Source of the DNA: Anaerofustis stercorihominis
GTDB lineage: Bacteria; Bacillota; Clostridia; Eubacteriales; Anaerofustaceae
NCBI GenBank assembly: GCA_015058295.1
Contig: SVCP01000007.1
Coordinates: forward strand, 1-54,916
Direction: 5' to 3'
Length of the DNA: 54,916 nucleotides
The notes beneath the pieces were generated by a model, which saw only the letters and a program-made list of their open reading frames with translations, was not told the origin of the DNA and made no database searches. The position numbers and the translations under genes were made by a program. Of this stretch, positions 7,274-16,137 are shown piece by piece. Within the stretch, counting starts at the first letter, position 1. Each line of letters opens with the position of its first letter.

Positions 7274-8746
7274 ATGGCTGACACATCTATATATCAGGAT
7301 ATTTCCGCAAGAAGCGGAGGCGATATTTATATTGGGGTGGTGGGCGCTGTCAGAAGCGGCAAATCCACATTTATAAAGAAATTTATGGAACTTACCGTAA
7401 TCCCGTCAATAGAAAACAAATATAAAAAGCAGCGTGCGGTCGACGAGCTTCCGCAAAGTGGTTCTGGGAAGAGTATAATGACCTGTGAACCGAAATTTGT
7501 TCCCAATGAAGCTGTGAATGTAAGTATAGAAGAGGGCGTATCATTTAATGTAAGGCTTATCGACTGCGTGGGATATGTGGTTGAAGGTGCTATAGGAGAC
7601 AAAGAAGACGGAAAGGTAAGAATGGTACGTACTCCATGGAGTGAAAATGAGATTCCATTTGAAAAAGCTGCGGAAATCGGGACAAAAAAAGTCATTTCCG
7701 AACATTCCACAATCGGTATTGTAATGACTACTGACGGTTCTTTTACAGATATTCCGAGAGAAAATTATTTGCCTGCGGAAGAAAGGGTCATTTCCGAACT
7801 GAAAGAGCTGGCAAAGCCTTTTGTAATTGTTCTTAATACAAAAAATCCTTACTCTGCAGATACCAAGAAAATGCAGGAGGAAATGCAGGAGAAATACGGA
7901 TATCCCGTCATAGTCACGGATGTTGCCCATATGACATTAGATGACATAGAAAATATTCTTGGAAAAGTGCTCTATGAATTTCCTGTAACCAAAGTTGAGT
8001 ATAAAGTTCCCAGATGGGTGGCAAAGCTCCCGGAAAAGCATTATATCATCGAACAGATCAACGATTTTCTGTCATATCTGTCTCTTGCGGGACGGCAAAT
8101 AAGGTGCGTAGTCGATGCATGCAGGAATAATGTATGTGAAAATTTTGATATTAATATCGATAATATCGATCTTTCCTGTGGTGTTGTGTATGGTTCTGTA
8201 AATATTGACAAAAGTGTATTTTATAAGATTATCGGTGAAGAAAATAACATCTCTATAAAGAATGAAAGTGATCTTTTCAACCTTCTGACTTCTCTTCTTG
8301 AGAAGAAAGGCTCAACGGAAGCTCTTCTGTTTGCGATGGGGAATGCTTCATCTTCGGGATACGGGATCGTATATCCCACACTTGAAAATTTTACTCTTTC
8401 GCCTCCGGCAATGACAAACGACAGCGGCAGATATGGAATAAAACTCACGGCCAAAGCTCAGGCAATGCACATAATAAACAGCGAAATAATATCGGAAATA
8501 AATCCGCTTATCGGTCAGGAAAGTGAATGTGAGAATTTTTACAACAGACTGCTTGAAATGTATGAAAATGAACCATCGAAGCTGTGGGAAACAGAAATAT
8601 TCGGAAGAAGTATTTCGGATATGTTTACCGATGATATCCGTAACAAGCTTACATCCATTCCAAACGAAACAAGACAAAAACTTCTCAGACTTATCGGAAA
8701 AGTCAGTAATTCGGGAAAAGGCGGGCTTGTGGTGTTCTGGATATGA
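7274..8746 (+). CDS. spoIVA: Stage IV sporulation protein A (SpoIVA)
   Basis: SpoIVA is an ATPase that polymerises on the forespore outer membrane and forms the base layer of the spore coat. The ATG at 7274 is preceded by a strong GGAGGG site; an upstream in-frame ATG lacks one and would start inside the previous terminator. The 490 residues match the family length of about 492. The Walker A motif G-A-V-R-S-G-K-S is at 24-31, the switch region R-L-I-D-C-V-G-Y follows near residue 96, and the I-P-R-E-N-Y and V-L-N-T-K-N-P stretches typical of SpoIVA come later. It is a single-gene unit. Presence of this gene argues for endospore formation. Confidence 0.95.
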   Translation: MADTSIYQDISARSGGDIYIGVVGAVRSGKSTFIKKFMELTVIPSIENKYKKQRAVDELPQSGSGKSIMTCEPKFVPNEAVNVSIEEGVSFNVRLIDCVGYVVEGAIGDKEDGKVRMVRTPWSENEIPFEKAAEIGTKKVISEHSTIGIVMTTDGSFTDIPRENYLPAEERVISELKELAKPFVIVLNTKNPYSADTKKMQEEMQEKYGYPVIVTDVAHMTLDDIENILGKVLYEFPVTKVEYKVPRWVAKLPEKHYIIEQINDFLSYLSLAGRQIRCVVDACRNNVCENFDINIDNIDLSCGVVYGSVNIDKSVFYKIIGEENNISIKNESDLFNLLTSLLEKKGSTEALLFAMGNASSSGYGIVYPTLENFTLSPPAMTNDSGRYGIKLTAKAQAMHIINSEIISEINPLIGQESECENFYNRLLEMYENEPSKLWETEIFGRSISDMFTDDIRNKLTSIPNETRQKLLRLIGKVSNSGKGGLVVFWI

Positions 8747-8779
8747 GAAGGGGACATACGAATTGAAATATGTAACGAA

Positions 8780-8803
8780 AAAAGGGCGGATGTCCGCCCT
8801 TTT
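8780..8803. terminator. Bidirectional terminator between spoIVA and gatB
   Basis: AAAAGGGCGGA and TCCGCCCTTTT form an 11-pair stem with a two-base gap and run into T tracts on both strands. Confidence 0.9.
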
Positions 8804-8807
8804 GCTT

Positions 8808-10244
8808 TTATATTGATTTGAGTGCTTTATCAACAAGTTCGTTTACTACTTTCGGATTCGCCTTTCCCTTTGATGCTTTCATTACCTGTCCTACGATAAA
8901 ACCGACAGCTTTGGTTTTTCCTGCTTTGAAGTCCTCGACCGATTTAGGGTTATTTTTGATCGTTTCAATTACAAGAGATTCGATAGCATCTGTATCGCTG
9001 ATCTGAGCGAGCCCTAATTTATCCACGAGAACTTTCGCCTCTTCGCCTGTTTCAAACATTTCCGCAAGCACTTTCTTTGACGCTGAAAGGCTGATGGTGT
9101 TGTCTGCAACGAGATTGATAAGATCCGCAAGCTGTTTTGCTGTAAATTTTACAGCTGAGAAGCCTTCTTCCGAATTCTTTATAAGTGCGAATATATCCCC
9201 TATAATGAAGTTTGCGCATGTTTTTGCATCGGCAGATTTGCTTGCTTCTTCGAAAAATTCGCAGACCTCAGGATCGAGAGTTATCTGTTTTGCATCATAT
9301 TCCGTCAACGAAAGATCATTCACATATCTTGCAAGTTTAGCATCAGGCAGCTCCGGAAGAGTATCTTTCATATTCTGAATGTATTCATCAGTAAGGACGA
9401 TCGGAACAAGATCAGGATCCGGGAAATAACGATAATCATGAGCGTCTTCCTTGGAGCGCATCGTTATCGACATGCCTTTAGTATCGTCCCAGCGTCTTGT
9501 TTCCTGATATATTTCTCCTCCGTCATTCAGGACATCTTCCTGTCTTCTTGATTCATAACCAATGGCACGGATGAGTGAACGGAATGAGTTGAGGTTTTTC
9601 ATCTCTGTTCGTGTTCCGAATGTGTCGCTGCCTTTGGGCATGATCGAAAGGTTTACATCAAAACGGATAGAACCTTCCTGCATCTTGCAGTCTGATGATT
9701 TCGTCGCCTGAATGATAGAGCGTACCTTTCTTGCAAACGCTTCCGCTTCAAAAGCGCTTCTCATATCAGGTTCCGTCACGATTTCAATAAGTGGAACACC
9801 ACAGCGGTTGTTGTCAAGAAGTGTAGAGCGGTATGAGTGAATGAGCTTACCTGCATCTTCTTCAATGTGTATTCTGGTGATACCGATGCGTTTTGTGTTG
9901 CCTTGTTCATCTTCAATATCAAGATATCCATTCTGGCAGATTGGTTGTTCGTACTGGCTTATCTGATATGCTTTGGGAAGGTCCGGATAGAAATAATTCT
10001 TTCTGTCCATTTTTGAGTAGTTGGCGATCTCGCAGTTGAGAGCGATTCCCACCCTTACAGCAAAATCCACTACACTTTTATTGAGTACCGGAAGTGTTCC
10101 GGGCATGCCGAGGCATACAGGGCATACATTTTCGTTTTCTTTTGCTCCGAATGTAGTAGGGCAGGAGCAGAAAATTTTTGTTTTTGTGGCGAGTTCACAA
10201 TGAATCTCAAGCCCGATGACTGTTTCGTATTCTTTATATACCAT
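8808..10244 (-). CDS. gatB: Aspartyl/glutamyl-tRNA amidotransferase subunit B
   Basis: GatB is the kinase and transamidase subunit that turns Glu-tRNA(Gln) or Asp-tRNA(Asn) into the amide form using ammonia channelled from GatA. The 478-residue protein starts with E-T-V-I-G-L-E-I-H-C-E-L, has zinc-type cysteines at 26, 28, 41 and 44 (F-C-S-C and C-P-V-C-L-G-M-P-G), and keeps the family's M-K-N-L-N-S-F core and C-terminal YqeY-like tail. The GGAGGAGAAAATGG start overlaps the gatA stop region (10-base gap), so the two are co-transcribed. It shares its terminator with spoIVA. Confidence 0.96.
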   Translation of the reverse strand: MVYKEYETVIGLEIHCELATKTKIFCSCPTTFGAKENENVCPVCLGMPGTLPVLNKSVVDFAVRVGIALNCEIANYSKMDRKNYFYPDLPKAYQISQYEQPICQNGYLDIEDEQGNTKRIGITRIHIEEDAGKLIHSYRSTLLDNNRCGVPLIEIVTEPDMRSAFEAEAFARKVRSIIQATKSSDCKMQEGSIRFDVNLSIMPKGSDTFGTRTEMKNLNSFRSLIRAIGYESRRQEDVLNDGGEIYQETRRWDDTKGMSITMRSKEDAHDYRYFPDPDLVPIVLTDEYIQNMKDTLPELPDAKLARYVNDLSLTEYDAKQITLDPEVCEFFEEASKSADAKTCANFIIGDIFALIKNSEEGFSAVKFTAKQLADLINLVADNTISLSASKKVLAEMFETGEEAKVLVDKLGLAQISDTDAIESLVIETIKNNPKSVEDFKAGKTKAVGFIVGQVMKASKGKANPKVVNELVDKALKSI

Positions 10245-10254
10245 TTTCTCCTCC

Positions 10255-11712
10255 TTATAATTCTGCTTTTATTGTGTGATAATTCGTCGCTAGCTGGAAA
10301 TTATATATAGCCTTTATAAGCTGATCTTCCCTGAGGCTCTTTGCGCTGAGCTGCATACCTACAGGCAGGCCTGCTCTTGTAAATCCTGCAGGGAAGGCTG
10401 CCGCCGGTGTTCCTGTAAGGTTTGCCGTTACGGTAAAGATATCTGCAAGGTATAAGCTCATGGGATCGTCATTCTTTTCCCCGATTTTATATGCAGGATC
10501 CGGTGTTGTCGGACAAAGGAATACATCACATTCGCTGAGAGTATTCATGAAATCTTCGTATATAAGCCTTCTTACTTTCAGTGCCTGATTGTAATACATA
10601 TCGTAATATCCTGCACTGAGAGCATATGTTCCCAACATGATTCTGTTTTTTACTTCACCTCCGAAACCTTTTGTTCTGGAGTTTGTGATGACTTCTTCAA
10701 GTGTTTCTCCGTATTCCCTTACACCATAGCGGATTCCGTCAAAACGGGCAAGGTTACTTGAAGCTTCGCTGCATGCAACAAGATAATATACAGGTACAGC
10801 GTATTTCTGCATCTTAAAGCTTACATCTATGATTTCAGCACCCAGCGAGCGGAATGTTTCGATTGTATTAAGATATATCTGCTTTACTTCTTCGTCAAGG
10901 CCTGTGGCGACACTTTCATAGTCAACACCGATCTTCAATCCTTTTATTCCTTCTGTAAGGAATGATGTGTAATCGGGATGAGATATATCAAGGGATGTGG
11001 AATCCTTCTTGTCATTTCCTGCTATTATGTTCATTATCATTGCCGCATCGGTAATATCACGGCATACAGGCCCGATCTGATCAAGTGAAGATGCATAAGC
11101 AATAAGTCCGTAACGTGATACAGCTCCGTATGTTGGCTTTATTGCTGTGAGTGAACAGTATGAAGCAGGTGTTCTTACACTTCCGCCTGTATCGCTTCCC
11201 AGAGAGAATGAACTGGTCTGCGCTGCAACGCTTGCTGCACTTCCTCCTGAGCTTCCTCCGGGGACTCTTTGCAGGTCGAATGGATTTCTTACCTTTCCGT
11301 ATGCGGAATTTTCACAGGTAGAACCCATTGCGAATTCATCCATGTCAACTTTGCCGAGAAGTATGGCTCCCGCATCCTGCAGCTTTTCGTATACATGAGC
11401 AGAATAGGTCGGTTTGAAGCCGTCCAGAAGCTTTGATGAACAGGTTGTAGCTATTCCTTCTGTGCAGATATTGTCTTTTAAAGAATACGGGACTCCCTGA
11501 AGATAATTCAATTCTTCACCCTTTGATATTTTTTCGTCTGATATTTTTGCATTATCAAGTGCCGAATCAAAGCACTTCGTCAAATATGCATTGACGAGAG
11601 CATCCTTGTCGTTTATGCGGTCGATGTACGAATTTACTGCATCAACGCAACTTAACTCTTTATTTTTTATGGCATTTTTCAGCTGTGCCACCGTCATTTC
11701 ATAGGGTTGCAT
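10255..11712 (-). CDS. gatA: Aspartyl/glutamyl-tRNA amidotransferase subunit A
   Basis: This amidase-signature subunit releases ammonia from glutamine for the GatCAB complex. The protein has 485 residues with the catalytic triad visible: Lys79 (S-L-K-D-N), Ser154 in the G-G-S-S-G-G-S loop, and Ser178 in G-S-D-T-G-G-S-V-R. These positions match the triad numbering known for Staphylococcus aureus GatA. The ATG is preceded by GGGAGG. It is the first gene of the unit; gatC, which usually precedes gatA, is not present upstream (141 bases of intergenic DNA, then a divergent gene). Confidence 0.96.
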   Translation of the reverse strand: MQPYEMTVAQLKNAIKNKELSCVDAVNSYIDRINDKDALVNAYLTKCFDSALDNAKISDEKISKGEELNYLQGVPYSLKDNICTEGIATTCSSKLLDGFKPTYSAHVYEKLQDAGAILLGKVDMDEFAMGSTCENSAYGKVRNPFDLQRVPGGSSGGSAASVAAQTSSFSLGSDTGGSVRTPASYCSLTAIKPTYGAVSRYGLIAYASSLDQIGPVCRDITDAAMIMNIIAGNDKKDSTSLDISHPDYTSFLTEGIKGLKIGVDYESVATGLDEEVKQIYLNTIETFRSLGAEIIDVSFKMQKYAVPVYYLVACSEASSNLARFDGIRYGVREYGETLEEVITNSRTKGFGGEVKNRIMLGTYALSAGYYDMYYNQALKVRRLIYEDFMNTLSECDVFLCPTTPDPAYKIGEKNDDPMSLYLADIFTVTANLTGTPAAAFPAGFTRAGLPVGMQLSAKSLREDQLIKAIYNFQLATNYHTIKAEL

Positions 11713-11755
11713 ATCTTTTCCTCCCGTTATGGTTTATTTCTGTATAATAAGTTAC

Positions 11756-11764
11756 ATTATAACA
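11756..11764 (-). promoter_or_regulatory. Extended -10 promoter of gatAB
   Basis: On the minus strand TGTTATAAT (within TTTTGTGTTATAATG) is a TGn extended -10 about 45 bases before the gatA start. No clear -35. Confidence 0.5.
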
Positions 11765-11859
11765 CAAAATCTTCAGAATTATCAGAAAAAATGTATTTTC
11801 TATAGATTTTTTTTCCTCGTCTGATATAATTAATATACAAGGCTTACGGAGGTGTGATT

Positions 11860-12465
11860 ATGAAAGATAAAAAGGCTCTGAGAAAAGAAATTTTGGCCGA
11901 AAGGGAGAAGTTTACCTATGAAGAAATTGATCTTATGAGCGATCTGATTTTTAAAAAGATCAAACAGCTCTATTGCTTTCAGCAGGCCGATACCATTATG
12001 ATCTATGTTTCCTATGGAAAAGAATTAAATACATATGATTTTATAAAGGATTGCATAGATATGGGGAAAAGAGTAGTTACCCCTATCTGTAATCCGGACA
12101 AAACCATGAGCCTTGCTCTTACAGAAACTTTTCCCGAAGGTTTTGAAAAAACAAAAATGGGTATACGTGAGATTCCGATAGAAAAGGCTGAACTCGTACA
12201 CTATAGTGAACTTGATCTTATTATAACTCCGGGTCTTGCATTTACGTATTCCGGAGAACGTCTCGGATATGGCGGCGGATACTACGACAGATTGTTTGAA
12301 AAACTTTCGCCTAATGTAGTAAAGCTATGCCCGTCATATGACAGTTTTTTATTGGATGAAGTTCCTGTAGATTTGCATGATACGCCTGTTGATGTTATAA
12401 TAACTCCTACGAAAAGTATATTCTGCGGAGTTTCAAGAAAAGAAAATTTTGACTTTATGGACTGA
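11860..12465 (+). CDS. 5-formyltetrahydrofolate cyclo-ligase
   Basis: It converts 5-formyl-THF to 5,10-methenyl-THF with ATP, salvaging folate in the cytosol. The start is taken as the ATG at 11860, seven bases after a CGGAGG site; an in-frame GTG six bases upstream is too close to that site. The 201-residue protein has the basic N-terminus K-K-A-L-R-K-E typical of the family and the ATP-binding signature G-Y-G-G-G-Y-Y-D-R at 136-144. A TATAAT lies at 11825-11830 without a good -35. It is followed by a hairpin and then the ftsE promoter, so it is probably monocistronic. Confidence 0.93.
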   Translation: MKDKKALRKEILAEREKFTYEEIDLMSDLIFKKIKQLYCFQQADTIMIYVSYGKELNTYDFIKDCIDMGKRVVTPICNPDKTMSLALTETFPEGFEKTKMGIREIPIEKAELVHYSELDLIITPGLAFTYSGERLGYGGGYYDRLFEKLSPNVVKLCPSYDSFLLDEVPVDLHDTPVDVIITPTKSIFCGVSRKENFDFMD

Positions 12466-12474
12466 CATATTTGG

Positions 12475-12510
12475 TAAACGCTGTATTTATATGGCGTTTA
12501 TTTCCTTTTG
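12475..12510 (+). terminator. Probable terminator after the folate cyclo-ligase gene
   Basis: TAAACGC (12475-12481) pairs with GCGTTTA (12494-12500) around a 12-base AT-rich loop, followed by TTTCCTTTT. Confidence 0.6.
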
Positions 12511-12544
12511 GGGATAATAAAATATATGTTTTTCTGCAGATTTA

Positions 12545-12573
12545 TTGTTGTTGATGCCGAAATATGGTATACT
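12545..12573 (+). promoter_or_regulatory. Sigma-A promoter of ftsEX
   Basis: TTGTTG at 12545-12550, 17-base spacer, TATACT at 12568-12573 preceded by TGG (extended -10). The ftsE start lies 43 bases downstream. Confidence 0.7.
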
Positions 12574-12616
12574 TTAGTGAACTATGTAATTAAGAAAGCA
12601 AAAGAGAGACAGAATA

Positions 12617-13327
12617 ATGATAGATTTCAATAATGTATCTGTGAAATACAGAAACGACGACAGATTTTGTATCCTGAAGGATCTTGAACTACATATAGAA
12701 GACGGAGCATTTGTATTTATTGTGGGAAAGAGCGGTGCCGGTAAGTCGACCCTTATCCGTTCTCTTCTCAGAGAAACTGATGTGACAAGCGGTAGTATTG
12801 TTGTTGACGGAGAGGATATTTCCGGTATTAAAAACAGTAAACTTCCGTATTACAGAAGAAAAGTCGGAGTTGTGTTTCAGGACTATAAGCTTATTGATAC
12901 AAAGACCGTATACGAAAATGTTGCATTTGCTATGCAGGCAGTCAGAGCAAATAAAAAGGATATTCAAGCGAGGGTAACGGAAGTACTTAGAATGGTGGGG
13001 CTTCTCGAGTATGCGGATAAGTTTCCTAATACCCTTTCAGGTGGTGAGCAACAAAGAGTAGCTATTGCAAGAGCTATTGCAAACAAACCGAAGATTCTCA
13101 TTTGCGATGAGCCGACAGGAAACCTTGATGAAATAACAGGAAATGAAATAATGGATATTCTCCTTTCTGTGAATGAAGAGGGGACAACTGTTATAATTGC
13201 CACACATGATACGGAAACTGTAAATCGTCTCAAGAAAAGAGTAATCGTTATCAAACATGGCGAAATGATCGATGATATAAGAAACGGAGAGTATAAGGCA
13301 GATGAATACGATAGTGACATTTTTTAA
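12617..13327 (+). CDS. ftsE: Cell-division ATP-binding protein FtsE
   Basis: The ATPase of the FtsEX complex, which does not transport but transmits ATP-driven motion across the membrane to activate septal peptidoglycan hydrolases. It has 236 residues: Walker A G-K-S-G-A-G-K-S-T at 37-45, Q-loop V-F-Q-D-Y near 87, signature L-S-G-G-E-Q-Q-R at 140-147, Walker B I-L-I-C-D-E-P at 160-166. The R-R-K-V-G-V-V-F-Q-D-Y-K-L-I segment is characteristic of FtsE among ABC ATPases. The reading frame overlaps ftsX by 26 bases, which fixes the pair as one unit with the M23 gene after it. Confidence 0.95.
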   Translation: MIDFNNVSVKYRNDDRFCILKDLELHIEDGAFVFIVGKSGAGKSTLIRSLLRETDVTSGSIVVDGEDISGIKNSKLPYYRRKVGVVFQDYKLIDTKTVYENVAFAMQAVRANKKDIQARVTEVLRMVGLLEYADKFPNTLSGGEQQRVAIARAIANKPKILICDEPTGNLDEITGNEIMDILLSVNEEGTTVIIATHDTETVNRLKKRVIVIKHGEMIDDIRNGEYKADEYDSDIF

Positions 13328-14198
13328 AGATTCGTTCAACAGCATAAAGAGAAACTCCGTAATGTCTGTAGCGTCAGTTTTTTCAGTTGTTTGTTCATTG
13401 GTAATTGTTGGTGTTATACTCATGCTTACATTAAACGTGAATTATATAACAGAAAATATAGAAAACAGCCTGGAAGTAAAGGTCTATCTGGAAAATTTTG
13501 CAAGTGATGCCCAGAAAGATTCCATCGAATTGGGACTGTATTCCAATGAAAATGTAGTGAGTGTCAGGTATGAATCGAAAAGTCAGGCACTTACAAACTT
13601 TAAAAATACACTGTCAACAAGTGCTTATCTGCTTGATGGATATACTGACGACAATTCTCCTATTCCGGATTCTTTTATTGTCAAAGTATCATCTGCAGAT
13701 CATCTTTCTGATGTCGCAGAATTTTCTCTCGGGTACGATGGTGTGAAGGATGCGGTTTATGGAAAAGAAACAATTGATGCTCTCATTAAATTCAATAAAT
13801 TTATGAATGCATTGAGTATTGTCGCTCTTATTGTTATGAGTATAATCGCTGTAATGATAATTTATAATACGATTAAGCTTACAGTGTATTCCAGAAGTAA
13901 TGATATCATCATTATGAGATATATCGGAGCTACAAATTTTTACATAAGCAGCCCGTTTGTTATTGAAGGCGCATTCCTCGGCATAATAGGGGCAGTTGTA
14001 TCGCTGATGCTGATGGCAAATATTTATTATGTGCTTCTTGGTACAATGGGGACTTCACTGAGTATCCTTCCTCTTGGAGGAGGGCTCGCTCCGGCATCTA
14101 TGGTAATGATTCGTCTGAGTATAGTGTTTATTATATACGGAATACTTCTCGGTGCTGTGGGAAGTATGTTCTCCGTTAAAAAATATCTGAAATTCTGA
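13302..14198 (+). CDS. ftsX: Cell-division permease-like protein FtsX
   Basis: The 298-residue membrane partner of FtsE. One membrane helix lies at about 22-44 (K-R-N-S-V-M-S-V-A-S start), then an extracytoplasmic domain to about residue 165, then three helices and the C-terminal L-G-A-V-G-S-M-F-S-V tail. This is the standard FtsX layout with the large external loop that contacts its hydrolase partner. It begins inside ftsE (26-base overlap) and ends eight bases before the M23 peptidase gene, which is the likely partner. It resembles MacB/FtsX-fold permeases generally, but gene order makes FtsX secure. Confidence 0.94.
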   Translation: MNTIVTFFKDSFNSIKRNSVMSVASVFSVVCSLVIVGVILMLTLNVNYITENIENSLEVKVYLENFASDAQKDSIELGLYSNENVVSVRYESKSQALTNFKNTLSTSAYLLDGYTDDNSPIPDSFIVKVSSADHLSDVAEFSLGYDGVKDAVYGKETIDALIKFNKFMNALSIVALIVMSIIAVMIIYNTIKLTVYSRSNDIIIMRYIGATNFYISSPFVIEGAFLGIIGAVVSLMLMANIYYVLLGTMGTSLSILPLGGGLAPASMVMIRLSIVFIIYGILLGAVGSMFSVKKYLKF

Positions 14199-14206
14199 GG
14201 ATAATT

Positions 14207-15361
14207 ATGGATAAAGCAAAAAGAATAATTGCATTGTTGCTGGCATTGATGCTTATTGTCGGTATTCTTGCATCAACAATTTCTGTCGTATTTGCTTCCA
14301 CAACAGAGGAACAGATCGAAGACCTTAACCAACAGGTGCAGGACGCAACATCAAACGCCGCAGAATATGAAAAGAAAGCTAAGGCTTTGCTGGATGAGAT
14401 TGCAGATATTGATAAAGAGATATCTGAAATAAACGACAGGATCAGGATGTATAATGATGATCTGAACGAGACTCAGGTTCTTCTTGATGCAGCTCAGGAA
14501 GAGTTGGACCAGGCTATTGCAGACAGGGCAAGATACCAGAAGCTCCTTGAAGAGCGGCTTGCTGTAATGTATATGTACGGGGATGTAGGATATCTTGAGA
14601 TTCTCTTCAGTTCAGAAAGCCTTACGGATCTGATTTCTCGTATTGAAGTTATTACATCTGTAGCAAGATACGACAGAGAAATAAAAGAAGAACTTGTGAA
14701 GCTCGAGGCAAAGATCCAGAAGAAAGCCGATGAGATTGCTGAAAAGAAGGCAAAGATCGAAGAATTGATTGCAGATCTTGAAGCTGAAGAGTCAAGACTT
14801 GAGCGTAAAAAATCATCCAAAAGCAGTCTTTATGATTCCGCAAGAGCTGATGCGGCGATGTGGGCTGCTGTCACGAAGACACTTCAGGATGATCTGGCGG
14901 AATTGTATGCTGCGGCCGGTGGAGATTATACCGGAACAACAATGGGTAATAACCTCAATAATCTGTTGTGGCCCACTCCCGGATATACATATATCACCGA
15001 CAGATATGGAATGAGAGATCACCCGATTGATGGTATTTATACCATGCATTACGGCCTTGATATTGGTGCACCATCTAATGCCAAGATCATCGCTCCCGGA
15101 AACGGATATGTCAGCTATGCGAGATATCACTACAGTTTCGGTAACTGTATTAAGCTCGAAATCGGTGAACATGATGGTAAAGAATATCAACTTCTTTTTG
15201 CTCATGCGAACAGACTTGTCGTCAAAGAAGGGGAATATGTTACAAGGGGACAAGTCATTGCATATGTAGGTTCCACCGGTGACTCGACAGGTCCGCATCT
15301 CCATCTTGAGGTAAGACGTGACGGAGACAGAATCAATCCGGAGTTGTATTTTAAGAGATAG
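14207..15361 (+). CDS. Coiled-coil M23 (LytM) peptidase, FtsEX-linked
   Basis: A 384-residue exported protein: signal peptide to about residue 31 (cleavage near V-F-A-S), long coiled coils at about 33-105 and 150-230, then a LytM-type M23 zinc endopeptidase domain from about 265. Zinc ligands His281, Asp285 and His366 and catalytic His333 and His364 (H-L-H) are all present, so it is likely active and not a degenerate EnvC-like activator. In the family such enzymes cut peptide cross-links in peptidoglycan. It lies eight bases after ftsX, matching the EnvC/PcsB arrangement in which FtsEX holds a coiled-coil partner and switches it on at the septum. Confidence 0.9.
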   Translation: MDKAKRIIALLLALMLIVGILASTISVVFASTTEEQIEDLNQQVQDATSNAAEYEKKAKALLDEIADIDKEISEINDRIRMYNDDLNETQVLLDAAQEELDQAIADRARYQKLLEERLAVMYMYGDVGYLEILFSSESLTDLISRIEVITSVARYDREIKEELVKLEAKIQKKADEIAEKKAKIEELIADLEAEESRLERKKSSKSSLYDSARADAAMWAAVTKTLQDDLAELYAAAGGDYTGTTMGNNLNNLLWPTPGYTYITDRYGMRDHPIDGIYTMHYGLDIGAPSNAKIIAPGNGYVSYARYHYSFGNCIKLEIGEHDGKEYQLLFAHANRLVVKEGEYVTRGQVIAYVGSTGDSTGPHLHLEVRRDGDRINPELYFKR

Positions 15362-15407
15362 TTGTTACATTATTGTTGAAATTCTGTTACAAAAAAGTTG
15401 AAAGTCC

Positions 15408-15436
15408 TTGACTTTAAGCCGGTTATATTGTAAAAT
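15408..15436 (+). promoter_or_regulatory. Sigma-A promoter of the 15480 gene
   Basis: TTGACT at 15408-15413, 17-base spacer, TAAAAT at 15431-15436, 43 bases before the start codon. Confidence 0.7.
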
Positions 15437-15479
15437 GTAACTAAGCTGTAACACATATTACAAGAACGGAGTTTTGACA

Positions 15480-16016
15480 ATGTCTAAAAAAAGAATTATT
15501 TCGATAATATGCATTTTGCTCGTTGCCGTAACTGTCATTATGGGAGCAGGAAAAATTTCAAGGGAATCAGAAGCATTTGCCGTGAATTTTCTTGAGAAGT
15601 ATTATAATATAACAGATTATGAAACATATAACTATATAAGATCGAATCCTTTATCCAATGAATTCACAACAGAACGCCTTTCGAATGAGATTTATGGTGA
15701 ATATTTTACGGAAAAAGGTATGAAAGAATTTGTTGAAGATGGTATGCTTGGTCTTCTTGAAGAGCTTTCATTCTCAAATAGTTGCACGGTAGCGCTCGAC
15801 AAGGTTTCTTTGGAGAAGGTTATTGATGAAAGGGATAATTTTGAGATTGCCTATGACTATGATGCGAGTGTTGTGGTTACGGATGCAGAAGGAAAATCAC
15901 ATTCGGTATCTCAGCACGGCAGAGTTGTTATAGATACCAAGGATGAACTTAAGATAAGTTCATTTAAGGTTATAGACAGTTATTCTGTTATCAGTGCAGT
16001 GAGTAGCATGTATTAA
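15480..16016 (+). CDS. Exported protein of unknown function, single N-terminal anchor
   Basis: I do not recognise a family. The 178-residue protein starts with three lysines and a hydrophobic stretch (about 6-24) that would act as signal or anchor; there is no lipobox. The rest is hydrophilic and acidic, with a mixed alpha/beta look (S-E-A-F-A-V-N-F-L-E-K-Y-Y near residue 30, later V-V-V-T-D and V-V-I-D-T strands). It may be an NTF2-like or DUF4878-like extracellular domain, but this is a guess. The ATG at 15480 follows a GGAG site; a TTG two codons upstream is possible. It has its own promoter and a strong terminator. Confidence 0.75.
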   Translation: MSKKRIISIICILLVAVTVIMGAGKISRESEAFAVNFLEKYYNITDYETYNYIRSNPLSNEFTTERLSNEIYGEYFTEKGMKEFVEDGMLGLLEELSFSNSCTVALDKVSLEKVIDERDNFEIAYDYDASVVVTDAEGKSHSVSQHGRVVIDTKDELKISSFKVIDSYSVISAVSSMY

Positions 16017-16023
16017 GTATACA

Positions 16024-16052
16024 CAGGCACCATAAAACGGTGCCTGTTTTAT
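16024..16052 (+). terminator. Intrinsic terminator after the 15480 gene
   Basis: CAGGCACC and GGTGCCTG around ATAAAAC, then TTTTAT. Confidence 0.9.
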
Positions 16053-16079
16053 GTGTAAAATATTTATTATGTCAATATC

Positions 16080-16108
16080 TTGAAATCATTCTGAAATTGA
16101 TATAAAAT
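16080..16108 (+). promoter_or_regulatory. Probable promoter of the 16138 lipoprotein gene
   Basis: TTGAAA at 16080-16085, 17-base spacer, TAAAAT at 16103-16108, 29 bases before the start. Confidence 0.55.
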
Positions 16109-16137
16109 ATATATGTATTAAAGCATCGGGAGTTTTT

